NCBI RefSeq assembly: GCF_000826085.1
Contig: NZ_CCYM01000002.1
Location: 434,001 to 498,000 of the forward strand
Origin: Nigerium massiliense
GTDB lineage: Bacteria; Actinomycetota; Actinomycetes; Propionibacteriales; Propionibacteriaceae
Length of the DNA stretch: 64,000 bases
Reading direction: 5' to 3'
Each line of letters opens with the position of its first letter. The first letter of the stretch is position 1. The notes beneath the pieces were generated by a model that worked only from the letters and a program-made list of their open reading frames with translations, was not told where the DNA came from and searched no databases. The position numbers were made by a program, and so were the translations under genes. This document shows positions 43,831-53,243 of this stretch, one piece after another.

Positions 43831-45246
43831 TCAGGACCGCTCGGCGGGCTGCTCCTCGTGCAGGACGAGCGGGGTCTCACCGCGGAAGATACGCTCGGCG
43901 GTGTCGGTGCCCACGTCCTCCAGGGCGAGACGCCCGAGCAGCTGCTGGTCGGTGGACGTGCGCTCGGAGCGGCCGGTGCCGATGAAGCTGATCGCCCAGC
44001 TCAGCAGCGTCGAGAGGCGCTGCTTGAACCCGGTGATCGACAGCAGGTGGACGGCCAGCCACGCCACCCAGGCGATGAATCCCGTCAGCTCGATCTTGCC
44101 GATCTTGGCAACGCCCGAGAACTTCGCGATCGTCGCCATCGAGCCCTTGTCGAAGTACGAGAACGGCTCGGTGGCCTTCGCGAGCTCGGCGTCCTTGGCG
44201 TCGCCGTCCGGCATCGTGCGCGCCGCGATGATGCGCGCGACGTAGCGGCCGCTCTGGATCGCCCCCTGGGCCATGCCCGGGACGCCCTCCTTGGCCATCA
44301 GGTCGCCGATCACGAACACCTCGGGATGTCCCGGCAAGGACAGGTCGTCGCCGACGACGACGCGTCCGCCCTTGAGGGCGACGCCGGTCTGGTCGGCGAG
44401 CGTCCGGCCGAGACTGTTGCCGCGGACGCCGGCGGCCCACACCTTGCACGACGACTCGATGCGCTGCGTCGACCCGTCGCTGGTGCGTAGGGTCAACCCG
44501 TCGTAGTCGAGATCGACGACCCGGCTCTGGAGCTTCACCTCGACGCCGCGCTTCTCGAGATCGCGCTGGGCCCGCCGGCCGAGGCGCTCGCCGAACGGCT
44601 TGAGCAACTGGTCGCCGCCGTCGATCAGCAGCACGCGGGTGCACCGCGGGTCGAACGAGCGGAAGTCGGACGCGAGCGTGCGGGACGCCAACTCGCGGAT
44701 CTGGCCCGCCATCTCGACGCCGGTCGGGCCGCCTCCGACGACACAGAACGTGAGCAGGCGCCGGCGGACGTCGGGATCGGTCGCGACCTCGGCCTGCTCG
44801 AAGGCGCCGAAGATGCGCGAGCGGAGCTCGAGCGCGTCGTCGATCGTCTTCATGCCGGGCGCGAAGGTGGCGAACTCGTCGTGGCCGAAGAACGACTGCT
44901 CCGTGCCGGCGGCGACGATCACGTAGTCGTAGGAGGACGTCGCCGGGGTCCCGGCGTGCGTCCAGTGCACCTCGCGCGCTTCGACGTCGATGTCCCCGAC
45001 CTCGCCCAGGACGACGCGGACGTTCTTCTGGTGCCGGAGCACCTCGCGCGTGGACGGGGCGATCTCACCGGACGACAGGATGCCGGTCGCCACCTGGTAG
45101 AGCAGCGGCTGGAACAGGTGGTGGCCGGTGCGCGAGATCAGCGTGATGTCGACGTCCGCGTCCTTCAGCGCCTGGGAGGCGAACAGGCCGCCGAAGCCCG
45201 ACCCGATGATGACGACGTGCGGCCGGCGACGACCGAATCGCTCCAT
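43831..45246 (-). CDS. ndh: Type II NADH dehydrogenase
   Basis: A 471-residue NDH-2 that passes electrons from NADH to quinone without pumping protons. The FAD site is HVVIIGSGFGGLFASQAL, followed by LYQVATGILSSGEIA. The NADH site is FCVVGGGPTGVEMAGQIREL, and the quinone-pocket region is MAQGAIQSGRYVARII. A C-terminal membrane-binding hydrophobic segment is present (ELTGFIAWVAWLAVHLLSI). ATG 45246 is used, since the frame further up does not match the family. Confidence 0.93.
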   Translation of the reverse strand: MERFGRRRPHVVIIGSGFGGLFASQALKDADVDITLISRTGHHLFQPLLYQVATGILSSGEIAPSTREVLRHQKNVRVVLGEVGDIDVEAREVHWTHAGTPATSSYDYVIVAAGTEQSFFGHDEFATFAPGMKTIDDALELRSRIFGAFEQAEVATDPDVRRRLLTFCVVGGGPTGVEMAGQIRELASRTLASDFRSFDPRCTRVLLIDGGDQLLKPFGERLGRRAQRDLEKRGVEVKLQSRVVDLDYDGLTLRTSDGSTQRIESSCKVWAAGVRGNSLGRTLADQTGVALKGGRVVVGDDLSLPGHPEVFVIGDLMAKEGVPGMAQGAIQSGRYVARIIAARTMPDGDAKDAELAKATEPFSYFDKGSMATIAKFSGVAKIGKIELTGFIAWVAWLAVHLLSITGFKQRLSTLLSWAISFIGTGRSERTSTDQQLLGRLALEDVGTDTAERIFRGETPLVLHEEQPAERS

Positions 45247-45420
45247 GAAGACTCTCCTCAACCCGTCACCGGGACGGGGATCGACGATGACGGCTCGGTA
45301 CAAGGAGCCTCAACCAGCGTACGCCATCGGTCCAGGAGTTCGCCTCGCGCCAGGGCTGAGCCGCGCCGACCGAGCAGGGACTCCTGGTGGCCGGACGCGC
45401 GCACCTGCGATGATCGCGGC

Positions 45421-46320
45421 ATGGACATCGCCGTCATCGGATCGAACATGGTCGACCTCATCACCTACGTCGAGCGCATGCCCGACGTCGGTGAGACCCT
45501 CGCGGCGCCGGACTTCCGGATGGGGCACGGCGGCAAAGGCGCCAACCAGGCCATCGCGGCGTCCCGACTCGGGGCGGACGTGTTGATGCTGACGCGGGTG
45601 GGCAACGACTCGTTCGCCGACGACACGGTCGCGAACTTCGAGGCGAACGGCATCGACACCGCCCGGGTGCTGCGCACCGAAGCCACCAGCGGCGTCGCTC
45701 CGATCTTCGTGGACCCGCAGGGCAACAACTCGATCCTCATCATCAAGGGCGCGAACGACCAGCTCTCCCCCGCCGACATCGACGCGGTCGCCGACGAGAT
45801 CGCGGCCTGCCGGCTGATCGTGCTGCAACTGGAGGTTCCGCTCGAAACCGTCTACCACGCGGTCGCGTTCGGCGAGGCCCACGGCGTCCCGGTCCTGCTC
45901 AACCCCGCCCCCGCGACGGCCGAGCTCGACTTCGAGCGCGTCGCGTCCGTCGACTGGTTCGTCCCGAACGAGACCGAGCTTGCGCTGCTGTCGGGCCGCG
46001 CGGTCGAGTCGATGGCTGACGTCGACGCCGCGGCCGAGACGCTGCTGAAGCGCGGCATGCGCAACGTGCTGGTCACGGTCGGCGCCCGCGGGGCGGTGTG
46101 GTACCACGGCGACCAGCGGCACCTCGTGGAGGGGGAGGAGGTGACGACCGTCGACAGCACCGGTGCCGGCGACGCCTTCATCGGTTGCTTCGCGCACGGC
46201 CTGGTCACCGGGCTGGCCGTCGAGGACGCCCTCGCCCGGGCCAACGCGTACGCCGCCGACTCCGTCACCCGGCGGGGCACCCAGACGAGCTACGCCACCG
46301 CCGAGGAGTTCGGCGGCTAG
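45421..46320 (+). CDS. rbsK: Ribokinase
   Basis: A 299-residue PfkB-family kinase with the ribokinase pattern: DIAVIGSNMVDLITYVERMP, GHGGKGANQAIAASRLGADVLMLTRVG, and the catalytic STGAGDAFIGCFAHGL with Asp near residue 247. It makes ribose 5-phosphate from ribose. No rbs transporter is next to it. Its TAG stop and the stop of the convergent IclR gene share CTAG. Closely related PfkB enzymes with other substrates cannot be excluded. Confidence 0.88.
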   Translation: MDIAVIGSNMVDLITYVERMPDVGETLAAPDFRMGHGGKGANQAIAASRLGADVLMLTRVGNDSFADDTVANFEANGIDTARVLRTEATSGVAPIFVDPQGNNSILIIKGANDQLSPADIDAVADEIAACRLIVLQLEVPLETVYHAVAFGEAHGVPVLLNPAPATAELDFERVASVDWFVPNETELALLSGRAVESMADVDAAAETLLKRGMRNVLVTVGARGAVWYHGDQRHLVEGEEVTTVDSTGAGDAFIGCFAHGLVTGLAVEDALARANAYAADSVTRRGTQTSYATAEEFGG

Positions 46321-47120
46321 CGCGATCCGGCGGCCATCAACTCGACGCCCTCGGGGAGAAGCTCGGGCAGCCCCGCGCGCATCAGCGCCGCCAGCTCGAC
46401 CTGCCGTTCGGGACCCAACCGGTCGGACATCGCGGTGATGGACACCGCGCCGATCACGTCCCCGCCGCGAAGCAACGCCATGCCGAGGCAGGCCACACCC
46501 GCCTCGTTCTCCTCGAACTCGGTGGCGTAACCGCGGCCCTGGGCCTCCCGGACGATCTCGCCAAGCCGCGCCGGCTCGACGGCCGGGCCGGCCGCGTTGC
46601 CGTTCGGGCGTCCGTAGACGGCCAGCTGCGCGTCGTCGAGGCCGCGGGCCGCCAGCATCGCCCGGCCCAGCGAGGTCGTCGCCAGCGGCGCGCGGCGTCC
46701 GACGAACGAGCGCACCTGGATCGCCCGCTGCGGCTCGACCTTGGCCACGTAGAGAACCTGATCGTCCTCCCACACCCCCAGGTGGACGAGCTCGTCGCTC
46801 GCCCGCGACAGCCACAGCAGCGCCGGGTGCATCGCGCCCGCGAGGTCCCCGGGGGCGAGGAAGCCGGCGTCGAGCGTCATCGCCGTCCGGCCGAGCCGGT
46901 AGAAGCCGGTGTCGGACGACTGGCCCGCGAAGCCCCGGCGCCGCATCGTCGACAGCGAGCGGTAGGCGGTGGACTTGTTCATGCCGGTGGCGGCGGCCAG
47001 GTCGGCCAGGCTTGCCCCGCCCGGGCCGGCGTCGGCCAACGCAAGCAGCAGCGTCAAGGCTCGATCGACGGCCTCGACCCGAGGAAGGTGGGCGAGGACC
47101 TCATCGTCCGTGGTTTGCAT
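46317..47120 (-). CDS. IclR-family transcriptional regulator
   Basis: A 267-residue regulator. The N-terminal winged helix has ASLADLAAATGMNKSTAYRSLSTMRRRGFAG. The IclR effector domain has RIGRTAMTL-like YRLGRTAMTLDAG, QVRSFVGRRAPLATTSLGRAMLAA and ENEAGVACLGMALLRGGDVIGAVSITAMSDRL. ATG 47120 is preferred over a start at 47165. It is divergent from an MFS gene, with sugar-acid genes beyond, so it may control them; the palindrome at 48697-48707 is a candidate target. Confidence 0.9.
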   Translation of the reverse strand: MQTTDDEVLAHLPRVEAVDRALTLLLALADAGPGGASLADLAAATGMNKSTAYRSLSTMRRRGFAGQSSDTGFYRLGRTAMTLDAGFLAPGDLAGAMHPALLWLSRASDELVHLGVWEDDQVLYVAKVEPQRAIQVRSFVGRRAPLATTSLGRAMLAARGLDDAQLAVYGRPNGNAAGPAVEPARLGEIVREAQGRGYATEFEENEAGVACLGMALLRGGDVIGAVSITAMSDRLGPERQVELAALMRAGLPELLPEGVELMAAGSR

Positions 47121-47250
47121 ACGGTCATCATTCCCCAGGGCCAGATTGTCCACAAAGGTTCCCAAATATTGTCGTTGCGCGGGATGCCTGCATGGTGGAC
47201 GGAACCGCCACCGGCTGGCCGTGGGTCGATCCTGGCCGACGGAGGTGACG

Positions 47251-48525
47251 ATGAACCGTCTTCATCCGGCGTGGCCGGTCGCGATCGTGACCGCGGCGGC
47301 GCTGCTCTCGGCGTCGGCGTTCCGGTCTACGACAGGTGTGCTCATGCCGCCCATCATGGTCTCAACCTGTCGGTCGATGGCGACGGTCTCGGGTGCGGCG
47401 AGCCTCAACCTCGTGCTCTACGGACTCGCCACGCCGTTCACCGCGGCACTCATGCAGACGTTGGGCGTCCGGCGGACGGTGGTGCTCTCGCTCGGGGTCG
47501 TCGCGGCGGCGTCCGCGGCGACCGTCGCGATGACGGCGCCGTGGCAGCTGTGGCTGTTGTGGGGAGTCCTCCTCGGGCTCGGGACGGGGGCGATGGCCCT
47601 GACCTTCGGCGCGATCGTTGCCAACCGCTGGTTCGTCGCGCACCGCAACGTCGTCACCGGCGTCTTCTCCGCGGCCACGGCGGCCGGTCAGGTGCTGTTC
47701 GTCCCGATCGTCGCCGCCATCGCCGACGGGCCGGGCTGGCAGACGGCGGCCCTGGTCACGTCCGCGTGCGCGCTCGCCACCGGGGTGGCCTGCCTGCTGT
47801 GGCTCCGCGACCGGCCGAGCGACGTCGGCGCCACACCCCTGGGAGCCGGACCGGACGACCCCGGTGAGGACGAGCCCAGCGGGGAGCCTCCCCTGCGCGC
47901 GACGCTCCGCGTCCTGCTGGAGGGGTCGCGGCGGTGGCCGTTCTGGGCGCTGATGCTCACGTTCTTCGTGTGCGGCTGGTCGACGAACGGCCTCATCGTG
48001 GTGCACCTGATGCCCGCCGGGCACGACCACTCCATGCCGGCGACGCTCACGGCGTCCCTCATCGGGATCATCGGCGTCTTCGACATCGTCGGCGCGGTCG
48101 CCTCCGGCTGGCTGACCCGACAGCATCGACCCACGCCTCCTGCTCGCCGTGTACTACAGCACGCGCGGACTCTCCCTGCTGCTCGTCAACGGGCTGCTGG
48201 GCCCGACCCCCGACCTGCCGTTGTGGGCCTGGGTGGTCTTCTACGGGTTGGACTGGACGGCGACCGTCCCGCCCACCGTCGACCTCACCCGGCGGGTGTT
48301 CGGCATCGCCGATTCGGGGTCGCGTTCGGCTGGATCTACGCCGCCCACATGGTGGGGGCTGGGGTCGGCGCCAACGTCTCGGGGCTGCTGCGCGATCACC
48401 AGGGCACCTACGACGCCGCCTGGCTGCTAGGCGCGGCACTGTGCCTCGTCGCCGGTGGCGTGGCCCTGACGATCCGGCGTCCCCGGACGCCCGCGGCTGC
48501 TGAGCTGACCGTCCTCAGCTCCTGA
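47251..48525 (+). CDS. MFS transporter with two compensating indels
   Basis: A 424-codon major facilitator protein with about 12 membrane segments (for example LWLLWGVLLGLGTGAMALTFGAIVANRWF; WIYAAHMVGAGVGANVSGLL). Between 48119 and 48317 the reading frame is wrong: the +1 frame there encodes DSIDPRLLLAVYYSTRGLSLLLVNGLLG and YGLDWTATVPPTVDLTRRVFG, normal MFS sequence. One extra C in 48116-48118 and one missing G at 48316-48319 explain it. As written about 66 residues, including two membrane helices, are scrambled, so the protein is probably inactive unless these are sequencing errors. GGAGGTG precedes ATG 47251. Confidence 0.8.
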   Translation: MNRLHPAWPVAIVTAAALLSASAFRSTTGVLMPPIMVSTCRSMATVSGAASLNLVLYGLATPFTAALMQTLGVRRTVVLSLGVVAAASAATVAMTAPWQLWLLWGVLLGLGTGAMALTFGAIVANRWFVAHRNVVTGVFSAATAAGQVLFVPIVAAIADGPGWQTAALVTSACALATGVACLLWLRDRPSDVGATPLGAGPDDPGEDEPSGEPPLRATLRVLLEGSRRWPFWALMLTFFVCGWSTNGLIVVHLMPAGHDHSMPATLTASLIGIIGVFDIVGAVASGWLTRQHRPTPPARRVLQHARTLPAARQRAAGPDPRPAVVGLGGLLRVGLDGDRPAHRRPHPAGVRHRRFGVAFGWIYAAHMVGAGVGANVSGLLRDHQGTYDAAWLLGAALCLVAGGVALTIRRPRTPAAAELTVLSS

Positions 48526-48683
48526 TCCAAGGCTCTCTGCCGGGCCCGCCGACACCCCGGACGGCCCTACGCGCTGCGGACGCGCCTTCGCCGTCAATCT
48601 CACCCGGCGTGGCGAGAGTCCCCGGATCGCCCGGCGATGGTGGCCATGAAAACGGTTGCACCGCATCGCTCGCCATGCCATAA

Positions 48684-48720
48684 TTTCACTATCAGCAACA
48701 TGATGTTTTATTGAGTGAAA
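48684..48720 (+). promoter_or_regulatory. Operator-like repeats upstream of the KDPG aldolase
   Basis: A perfect odd palindrome AACAT-G-ATGTT (48697-48707) is enclosed by TTTCACT (48684-48690) and AGTGAAA (48714-48720). The stretch is unusually A/T-rich for this genome. IclR-family sugar-acid regulators bind similar sequences, so the regulator at 46317-47120 is a candidate. The rest of the gap 48526-48683 shows nothing clear. Confidence 0.5.
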
Positions 48721-48737
48721 TAGGAATCGAGAACCCG

Positions 48738-49373
48738 ATGCGCGTCTCCGACAAGGATCTGCTCGCCCACCACATCATTCCCGTGGTCGTCCTCGAGGAC
48801 GCCGCGGACGCCGCCCCGCTCGCGGCGGCGCTCACCGCCGGCGGCCTCCCCGTCGCGGAGGTCACCTTCCGCACCGCGGCCGCCGCGGAATCCATCGCCG
48901 CGATGGCGAAGCACCCCGACATGATCGTCGGCGCCGGGACCGTCATCACCGCCGATCAGCTCGACACCGCCGCCGACGCCGGGGCGTCCTTCATCGTGTC
49001 GCCCGGCCTCAACGCCGCCGTGGTGAAACGGGCCCGGGAGCGCGACCTCCTCGTGCTGCCCGGTGCCGTCACCCCCTCCGAGATCATGGCCACCCTCGAT
49101 CTCGGCCTCACCCTGTGCAAGTTCTTCCCCGCCGCCACCTTCGGCGGTCCGGGTGCGCTGAAGTCCCTCGGCGCCCCGTTCCGCCAGGTGCGGTTCGTCC
49201 CCACCGGCGGCGTGAGCGCCGAGAACCTCCCCGAGTACCTGACGCTGCCCAACGTCGCCGCCGTCGGCGGCTCGTGGATGGTCAAGCCCTCGCTGATCTC
49301 GGCCGGCGACTTCGACTCCGTGACCCGTCTGACCACCGAGGCCGTCGCCGCCGCGGCGGCCGCCCGGAAGTGA
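48738..49373 (+). CDS. eda: KDPG/KHG aldolase
   Basis: A 211-residue class I aldolase that splits 2-keto-3-deoxy-6-phosphogluconate into pyruvate and glyceraldehyde 3-phosphate. The catalytic Glu is in PVAEVTFRT. The Schiff-base Lys is in LTLCKFFPAATFGG, and the phosphate-binding VPTGGVSAENL follows. ATG 48738 is preferred; a TTG at 48711 would add nine residues but overlaps the operator-like repeats. The kinase that makes its substrate follows after 11 nt. Confidence 0.92.
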   Translation: MRVSDKDLLAHHIIPVVVLEDAADAAPLAAALTAGGLPVAEVTFRTAAAAESIAAMAKHPDMIVGAGTVITADQLDTAADAGASFIVSPGLNAAVVKRARERDLLVLPGAVTPSEIMATLDLGLTLCKFFPAATFGGPGALKSLGAPFRQVRFVPTGGVSAENLPEYLTLPNVAAVGGSWMVKPSLISAGDFDSVTRLTTEAVAAAAAARK

Positions 49374-49384
49374 AGGAGACTGTG

Positions 49385-50497
49385 ATGACCGACACCGACC
49401 TGCTCCCCCTGCGCCCGGCCGACGAGTGCCGCTACGACGTGGTCTCGCTCGGCGAGATCATGCTGCGTCTCGATCCGGGCGACCTGCGCATCCGCACCGC
49501 CCGCACCTTCGATGCCTGGGAGGGCGGCGGCGAGTACAACGTCGCCCGGGGCCTCAGCCGCGTGTTCGGATTGCGCGCCGGCGCCCTCACCGCGTTCGCC
49601 GACAACGAGGTGGGACGCCTCCTCGAGGGCTTCATGCTCGCCGGCGGCGTCGATACCTCGCTCATCCACTGGGCCGACTTCGACGGCGTCGGCCGCACCG
49701 TGCGCAACGGGCTGAACTTCACCGAACGCGGCTACGGCGTCCGTGGCTCCAAGGGCGTCTCCGATCGCGGCAACACGGCGATCTCCCAGCTCACCCCGGA
49801 TGACCTCGACCTCGACCGGCTCTTCGGCGACCTCGGTGTCCGCTGGCTGCACACCGGCGGCATCTTCGCCGCCTTGTCGGAGCAGAGCGCCGAGACCGCG
49901 CAGGCCGTCCTGACCGCCGCGCACGAGCACGGCACGATGGTCTCCTACGACCTGAACTACCGGCCCAGCCTGTGGAAGGCGATCGGCGGCCAAGAGCGTG
50001 CTCGGGAGGTCAACCGTTCGCTGGCCGGCCTAGTGGACGTCATGATCGGCAACGAGGAGGACTTCACCGCCGCGCTCGGCTTCGAGATCGAGGGCGTGGA
50101 CGAGAACCTCACCGAACTCCCCGTGGCCGCCTTCAACGCCATGATCGAGCGCGCGGTCGAGGCCTTCCCGAACTTCCGCGTCATCGCGACCACGCTGCGG
50201 GCGGTGCACAGCGCGTCCGATAACGACTGGAGCGCGATCGCCTGGTCGAAGGAGTCGGGCCTCGTCCAAGCCGCAGACCGCAAGAACGTGGAGATCTACG
50301 ACCGGGTCGGCGGGGGCGACTCCTTCGCGTCCGGCCTCATCTACGGCCTGATGACCGGGCAGGACCTGCAGACCTGCGTCGAGTACGGTGCGGCGCACGG
50401 CGCGCTGGCCATGACAACGCCGGGCGACACCTCGATGGTGGACGCCTCCGACGTGCTCAAGCTCGCCGGAGGCGGCAGCGCCCGCGTCGACCGCTGA
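49385..50497 (+). CDS. kdgK: PfkB-family sugar kinase, probable 2-keto-3-deoxygluconate kinase
   Basis: A 370-residue PfkB kinase. It has VVSLGEIMLRLDPGD, EGGGEYNVARGLSRVFG, YDLNYRPSLWK and the catalytic RVGGGDSFASGLIYGL. It sits 11 nt after eda, so its likely role is to phosphorylate 2-keto-3-deoxygluconate for the aldolase in hexuronate or related sugar-acid breakdown. No uronate isomerase or dehydratase is nearby to prove this. A strong terminator follows, so the operon is probably these two genes. Confidence 0.85.
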   Translation: MTDTDLLPLRPADECRYDVVSLGEIMLRLDPGDLRIRTARTFDAWEGGGEYNVARGLSRVFGLRAGALTAFADNEVGRLLEGFMLAGGVDTSLIHWADFDGVGRTVRNGLNFTERGYGVRGSKGVSDRGNTAISQLTPDDLDLDRLFGDLGVRWLHTGGIFAALSEQSAETAQAVLTAAHEHGTMVSYDLNYRPSLWKAIGGQERAREVNRSLAGLVDVMIGNEEDFTAALGFEIEGVDENLTELPVAAFNAMIERAVEAFPNFRVIATTLRAVHSASDNDWSAIAWSKESGLVQAADRKNVEIYDRVGGGDSFASGLIYGLMTGQDLQTCVEYGAAHGALAMTTPGDTSMVDASDVLKLAGGGSARVDR

Positions 50498-50517
50498 CCA
50501 GTCGTTCGCCTACTCCC

Positions 50518-50555
50518 TCTCGACCGGCACCCCGTCCCTCGGGTGCCGGTCGAGA
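50518..50555 (+). terminator. Intrinsic terminator after kdgK
   Basis: A 15-bp perfect stem, TCTCGACCGGCACCC (50518-50532) with GGGTGCCGGTCGAGA (50541-50555), is followed by CTTTTGGG, a short U-tract. Confidence 0.85.
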
Positions 50556-50663
50556 CTTTTGGGTCCATTGGCGCGAACGTTCGTGCCATTCGTGGCCGAC
50601 CTCGTTTCAATGCGGTTGACTGCTGCCAGAGGCCCTGAAGTCATCGCCGATGGAGGGAGATCG

Positions 50664-52946
50664 ATGTCCACCGCCACGGAACCGTCGCGTTCGCTGACCC
50701 GCACCCCCGAGGGAATCCCGCCCGTCGCCGCCGACCCCGAGAACGTCGAGCGGCACCAGCGGCTGACGCCGCCCAAGATCGCCCTGTGGGTGGCCGTCGC
50801 CCTGCTCGGCGCGGTGTCGTGGTCGATCATCGCGATCGTCCGCGGCGAGACCATCAACGGGATCTGGTTCGTGTTCGCGGCGGTGTGCTCCTACCTGATC
50901 GGATACCGCTTCTACGCCCGCTACATCACCGCGCGGTTGACCCGTCCGGACGACCGCCGCGCCACGCCGGCGGAATACCAGTACGACGGGCACGACTTCG
51001 TCCCCACCGATCGGCGCATTCTCTTCGGCCACCACTTCGCCGCCATCGCCGGCGCCGGCCCCCTCGTCGGCCCGGTGCTGGCCGCGCAGATGGGCTACCT
51101 ACCCGGCACGATCTGGATCATCGTCGGCGTCATCCTGGCGGGTGCCGTCCAGGACTACCTGGTGCTGTTCGTGTCGATGCGCCGGGGCGGCCGCTCCATC
51201 GGCCAGATCGCCAAGGACGAACTCGGACGCTTCGGCGGCACGGCGGCCCTCATCGCGACCATCGTCATCTTGCTGATCATCATCGCGATCCTCGCTCTGG
51301 TGGTCGTCAACGCCCTCGGCGAGAGCGTGTGGGGCGTGTTCAGCGTCGGCATGACGATCCCGATCGCGCTGTTCATGGGCCTCTACCTGCGGTTCCTGAG
51401 GCCCGGGAAGGTCGCCGAGGTCTCCCTGATCGGCGTCGTGCTGCTCCTCGCCGCGATCATCGGCGGCGGCCAGGTCGCGGCCACCGAGTGGGGCCAGGAG
51501 TTCCTCCATCTCAGCCGCTTCTCGATCGGTTGGGCGATCATCATCTACGGCTTCGTCGCGGCCGTCCTGCCCGTGTGGCTGTTGCTGGCGCCGCGCGACT
51601 ACCTGTCGACGTTCATGAAGGTCGGCACCATCGCGATGCTGGCCGTGGCGATCATCGTCGTCCGGCCCGAGATCAACGTCCCGCCGCTGACGCAGTGGGC
51701 GTTCCGCAGCGACGGCCCGGTCTTCACCGGCGGGCTGTTCCCGTTCCTGTTCGTCACGATCGCCTGCGGCGCGCTGTCCGGCTTCCACGCCACCATCGCG
51801 TCCGGGACGACACCGAAACTCGTCGAGAAGGAGCGCCAGACGCCGCTGCTGGGCTACGGCGGCATGCTCATGGAGTCCTTCGTGGCGATCATGGCGTTCG
51901 TCGCCGCGCTGTCGGTCGACCAGGGCATCTACTACGCGATGAACTCCGCGCCCGCCGCGACGCACAACACCGTCGAGGGGGCCGTGGCCTTCGTGAACTC
52001 TCTGGGGCTCACCGGCGTGCACCTGCAACCCGAGCAACTCACCGAGACCGCGCGCCTGGTCGGCGAGACGTCCATCGTGTCCCGCACGGGCGGCGCGCCG
52101 ACCCTGGCGATCGGCCTGTCGACGATCATGCACCAGTGGTTCGGCGGCCCAGCGATGATGGGCTTTTGGTATCACTTCGCGATCATGTTCGAGGCCCTGT
52201 TCATCCTGACCTCGGTGGACGCCGGCACCCGCGTCGCCCGGTTCATGCTCGCGGACGCCCTCGGCAACGTCTACCCCAAGTTCCGGCACGCCGACTGGAA
52301 GCTCGGCAGCTACATCACGACGGCGCTGATGGTCGCCGGCTGGGGCAGCATCCTGCTGCTGGGCATCACCGACCCGCTCGGCGGCATCAACACGTTCTTC
52401 CCGCTGTTCGGGGTCGCCAATCAATTGCTGGCCTCGCTGGCCCTTGCCGTCTGCCTGCTCGTGTTCGCCCGGCGCGGTCACCGCTGGTCGCTGCTGATCG
52501 TCGCCGTCCCGATGGTGTTCGCGGCGGTCGTGACGATCTACGGTTCGTTCCTCAAGATCTTCAGCCCCGATCCCAAGGTCGGCTACTGGGCGAACAACCG
52601 GCGCTACTCCGCCGCGCTCGACCAGGGGCTCACCGAGCTCGCCGGCGTCAAGGGCGTCCCGCAGATGGAGGCGGTCGTCCGCAACACCGCCGTCCAAACC
52701 GGGTTGTCCGTGGTCTTCCTCGTCTGCGCGCTCATCGTCATCGTGATGTGCGTCTGGCAGTCGATCGTCGCCCTGCGCGACGGCGGCGGCAAGAACACCG
52801 AGGATCCGGCGCAGCAGTCCCGTACCTTCGCCCCCGCCGGGATGATCCCGACCCCCGAGGAGAAGGAGCTCGAGCAACGGTGGGCGTCCTATTACGAGGA
52901 GCACCCGGGCGAGGACCTGGAGCACCGCGCAAAGGCCCACGCATGA
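50664..52946 (+). CDS. cstA: Carbon starvation protein CstA (pyruvate/peptide transporter)
   Basis: A 760-residue membrane protein with about 18 membrane segments. Family blocks are HHFAAIAGAGPLVGPVLAAQMGYLPG, LVLFVSMRRGGRSIGQIAKDELG, CGALSGFHATIASGTTPKLV and DAGTRVARFMLADALGN. CstA-type proteins import pyruvate or peptides under carbon limitation. GGAGGGA precedes ATG 50664. The last codons overlap ybdD (ATGA). Placed after the KDG genes, it fits a pyruvate-centred neighbourhood, though a terminator separates them. Confidence 0.95.
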   Translation: MSTATEPSRSLTRTPEGIPPVAADPENVERHQRLTPPKIALWVAVALLGAVSWSIIAIVRGETINGIWFVFAAVCSYLIGYRFYARYITARLTRPDDRRATPAEYQYDGHDFVPTDRRILFGHHFAAIAGAGPLVGPVLAAQMGYLPGTIWIIVGVILAGAVQDYLVLFVSMRRGGRSIGQIAKDELGRFGGTAALIATIVILLIIIAILALVVVNALGESVWGVFSVGMTIPIALFMGLYLRFLRPGKVAEVSLIGVVLLLAAIIGGGQVAATEWGQEFLHLSRFSIGWAIIIYGFVAAVLPVWLLLAPRDYLSTFMKVGTIAMLAVAIIVVRPEINVPPLTQWAFRSDGPVFTGGLFPFLFVTIACGALSGFHATIASGTTPKLVEKERQTPLLGYGGMLMESFVAIMAFVAALSVDQGIYYAMNSAPAATHNTVEGAVAFVNSLGLTGVHLQPEQLTETARLVGETSIVSRTGGAPTLAIGLSTIMHQWFGGPAMMGFWYHFAIMFEALFILTSVDAGTRVARFMLADALGNVYPKFRHADWKLGSYITTALMVAGWGSILLLGITDPLGGINTFFPLFGVANQLLASLALAVCLLVFARRGHRWSLLIVAVPMVFAAVVTIYGSFLKIFSPDPKVGYWANNRRYSAALDQGLTELAGVKGVPQMEAVVRNTAVQTGLSVVFLVCALIVIVMCVWQSIVALRDGGGKNTEDPAQQSRTFAPAGMIPTPEEKELEQRWASYYEEHPGEDLEHRAKAHA

Positions 52947-53161
52947 CCGCGACCGCGCCCTCCCCCGGGCCAGCGGCGGCGCTGGCCCGGGCCTGGCGCA
53001 CGGCCCGCTGGTTCATCGACGGGGTGCTGGGCGCCAACGCGTACCAGCACTACCTCGTTCACCATCGCCGGCACGGCCACGACGAGCCGCTGAGCGAACG
53101 GGAGTTCTGGAAGGCCGAGTACGCCCGCCAGGGCCGCGCGGTCAACGCGCGCTGCTGCTGA
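52943..53161 (+). CDS. YbdD/YjiX-family small protein (CstA partner)
   Basis: A 72-residue protein of the YbdD/YjiX family. It has the conserved AYQHYLVHHRRHGHDEPLSEREFWKAEY and a C-terminus NARCC like the GARCC end of E. coli YbdD. Its ATG overlaps the cstA stop. Homologues are always found with CstA/YjiY pyruvate transporters and are needed for their activity. It is cytoplasmic. Confidence 0.9.
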   Translation: MTATAPSPGPAAALARAWRTARWFIDGVLGANAYQHYLVHHRRHGHDEPLSEREFWKAEYARQGRAVNARCC

Positions 53162-53243
53162 GGGTAGCGGCAGCTGCCCCGCGCTTCCGTCCGTCTGACA
53201 ACAAGGTTTCGACCGCCCCCCTGGGGCAACTAGGTTGGGGACC

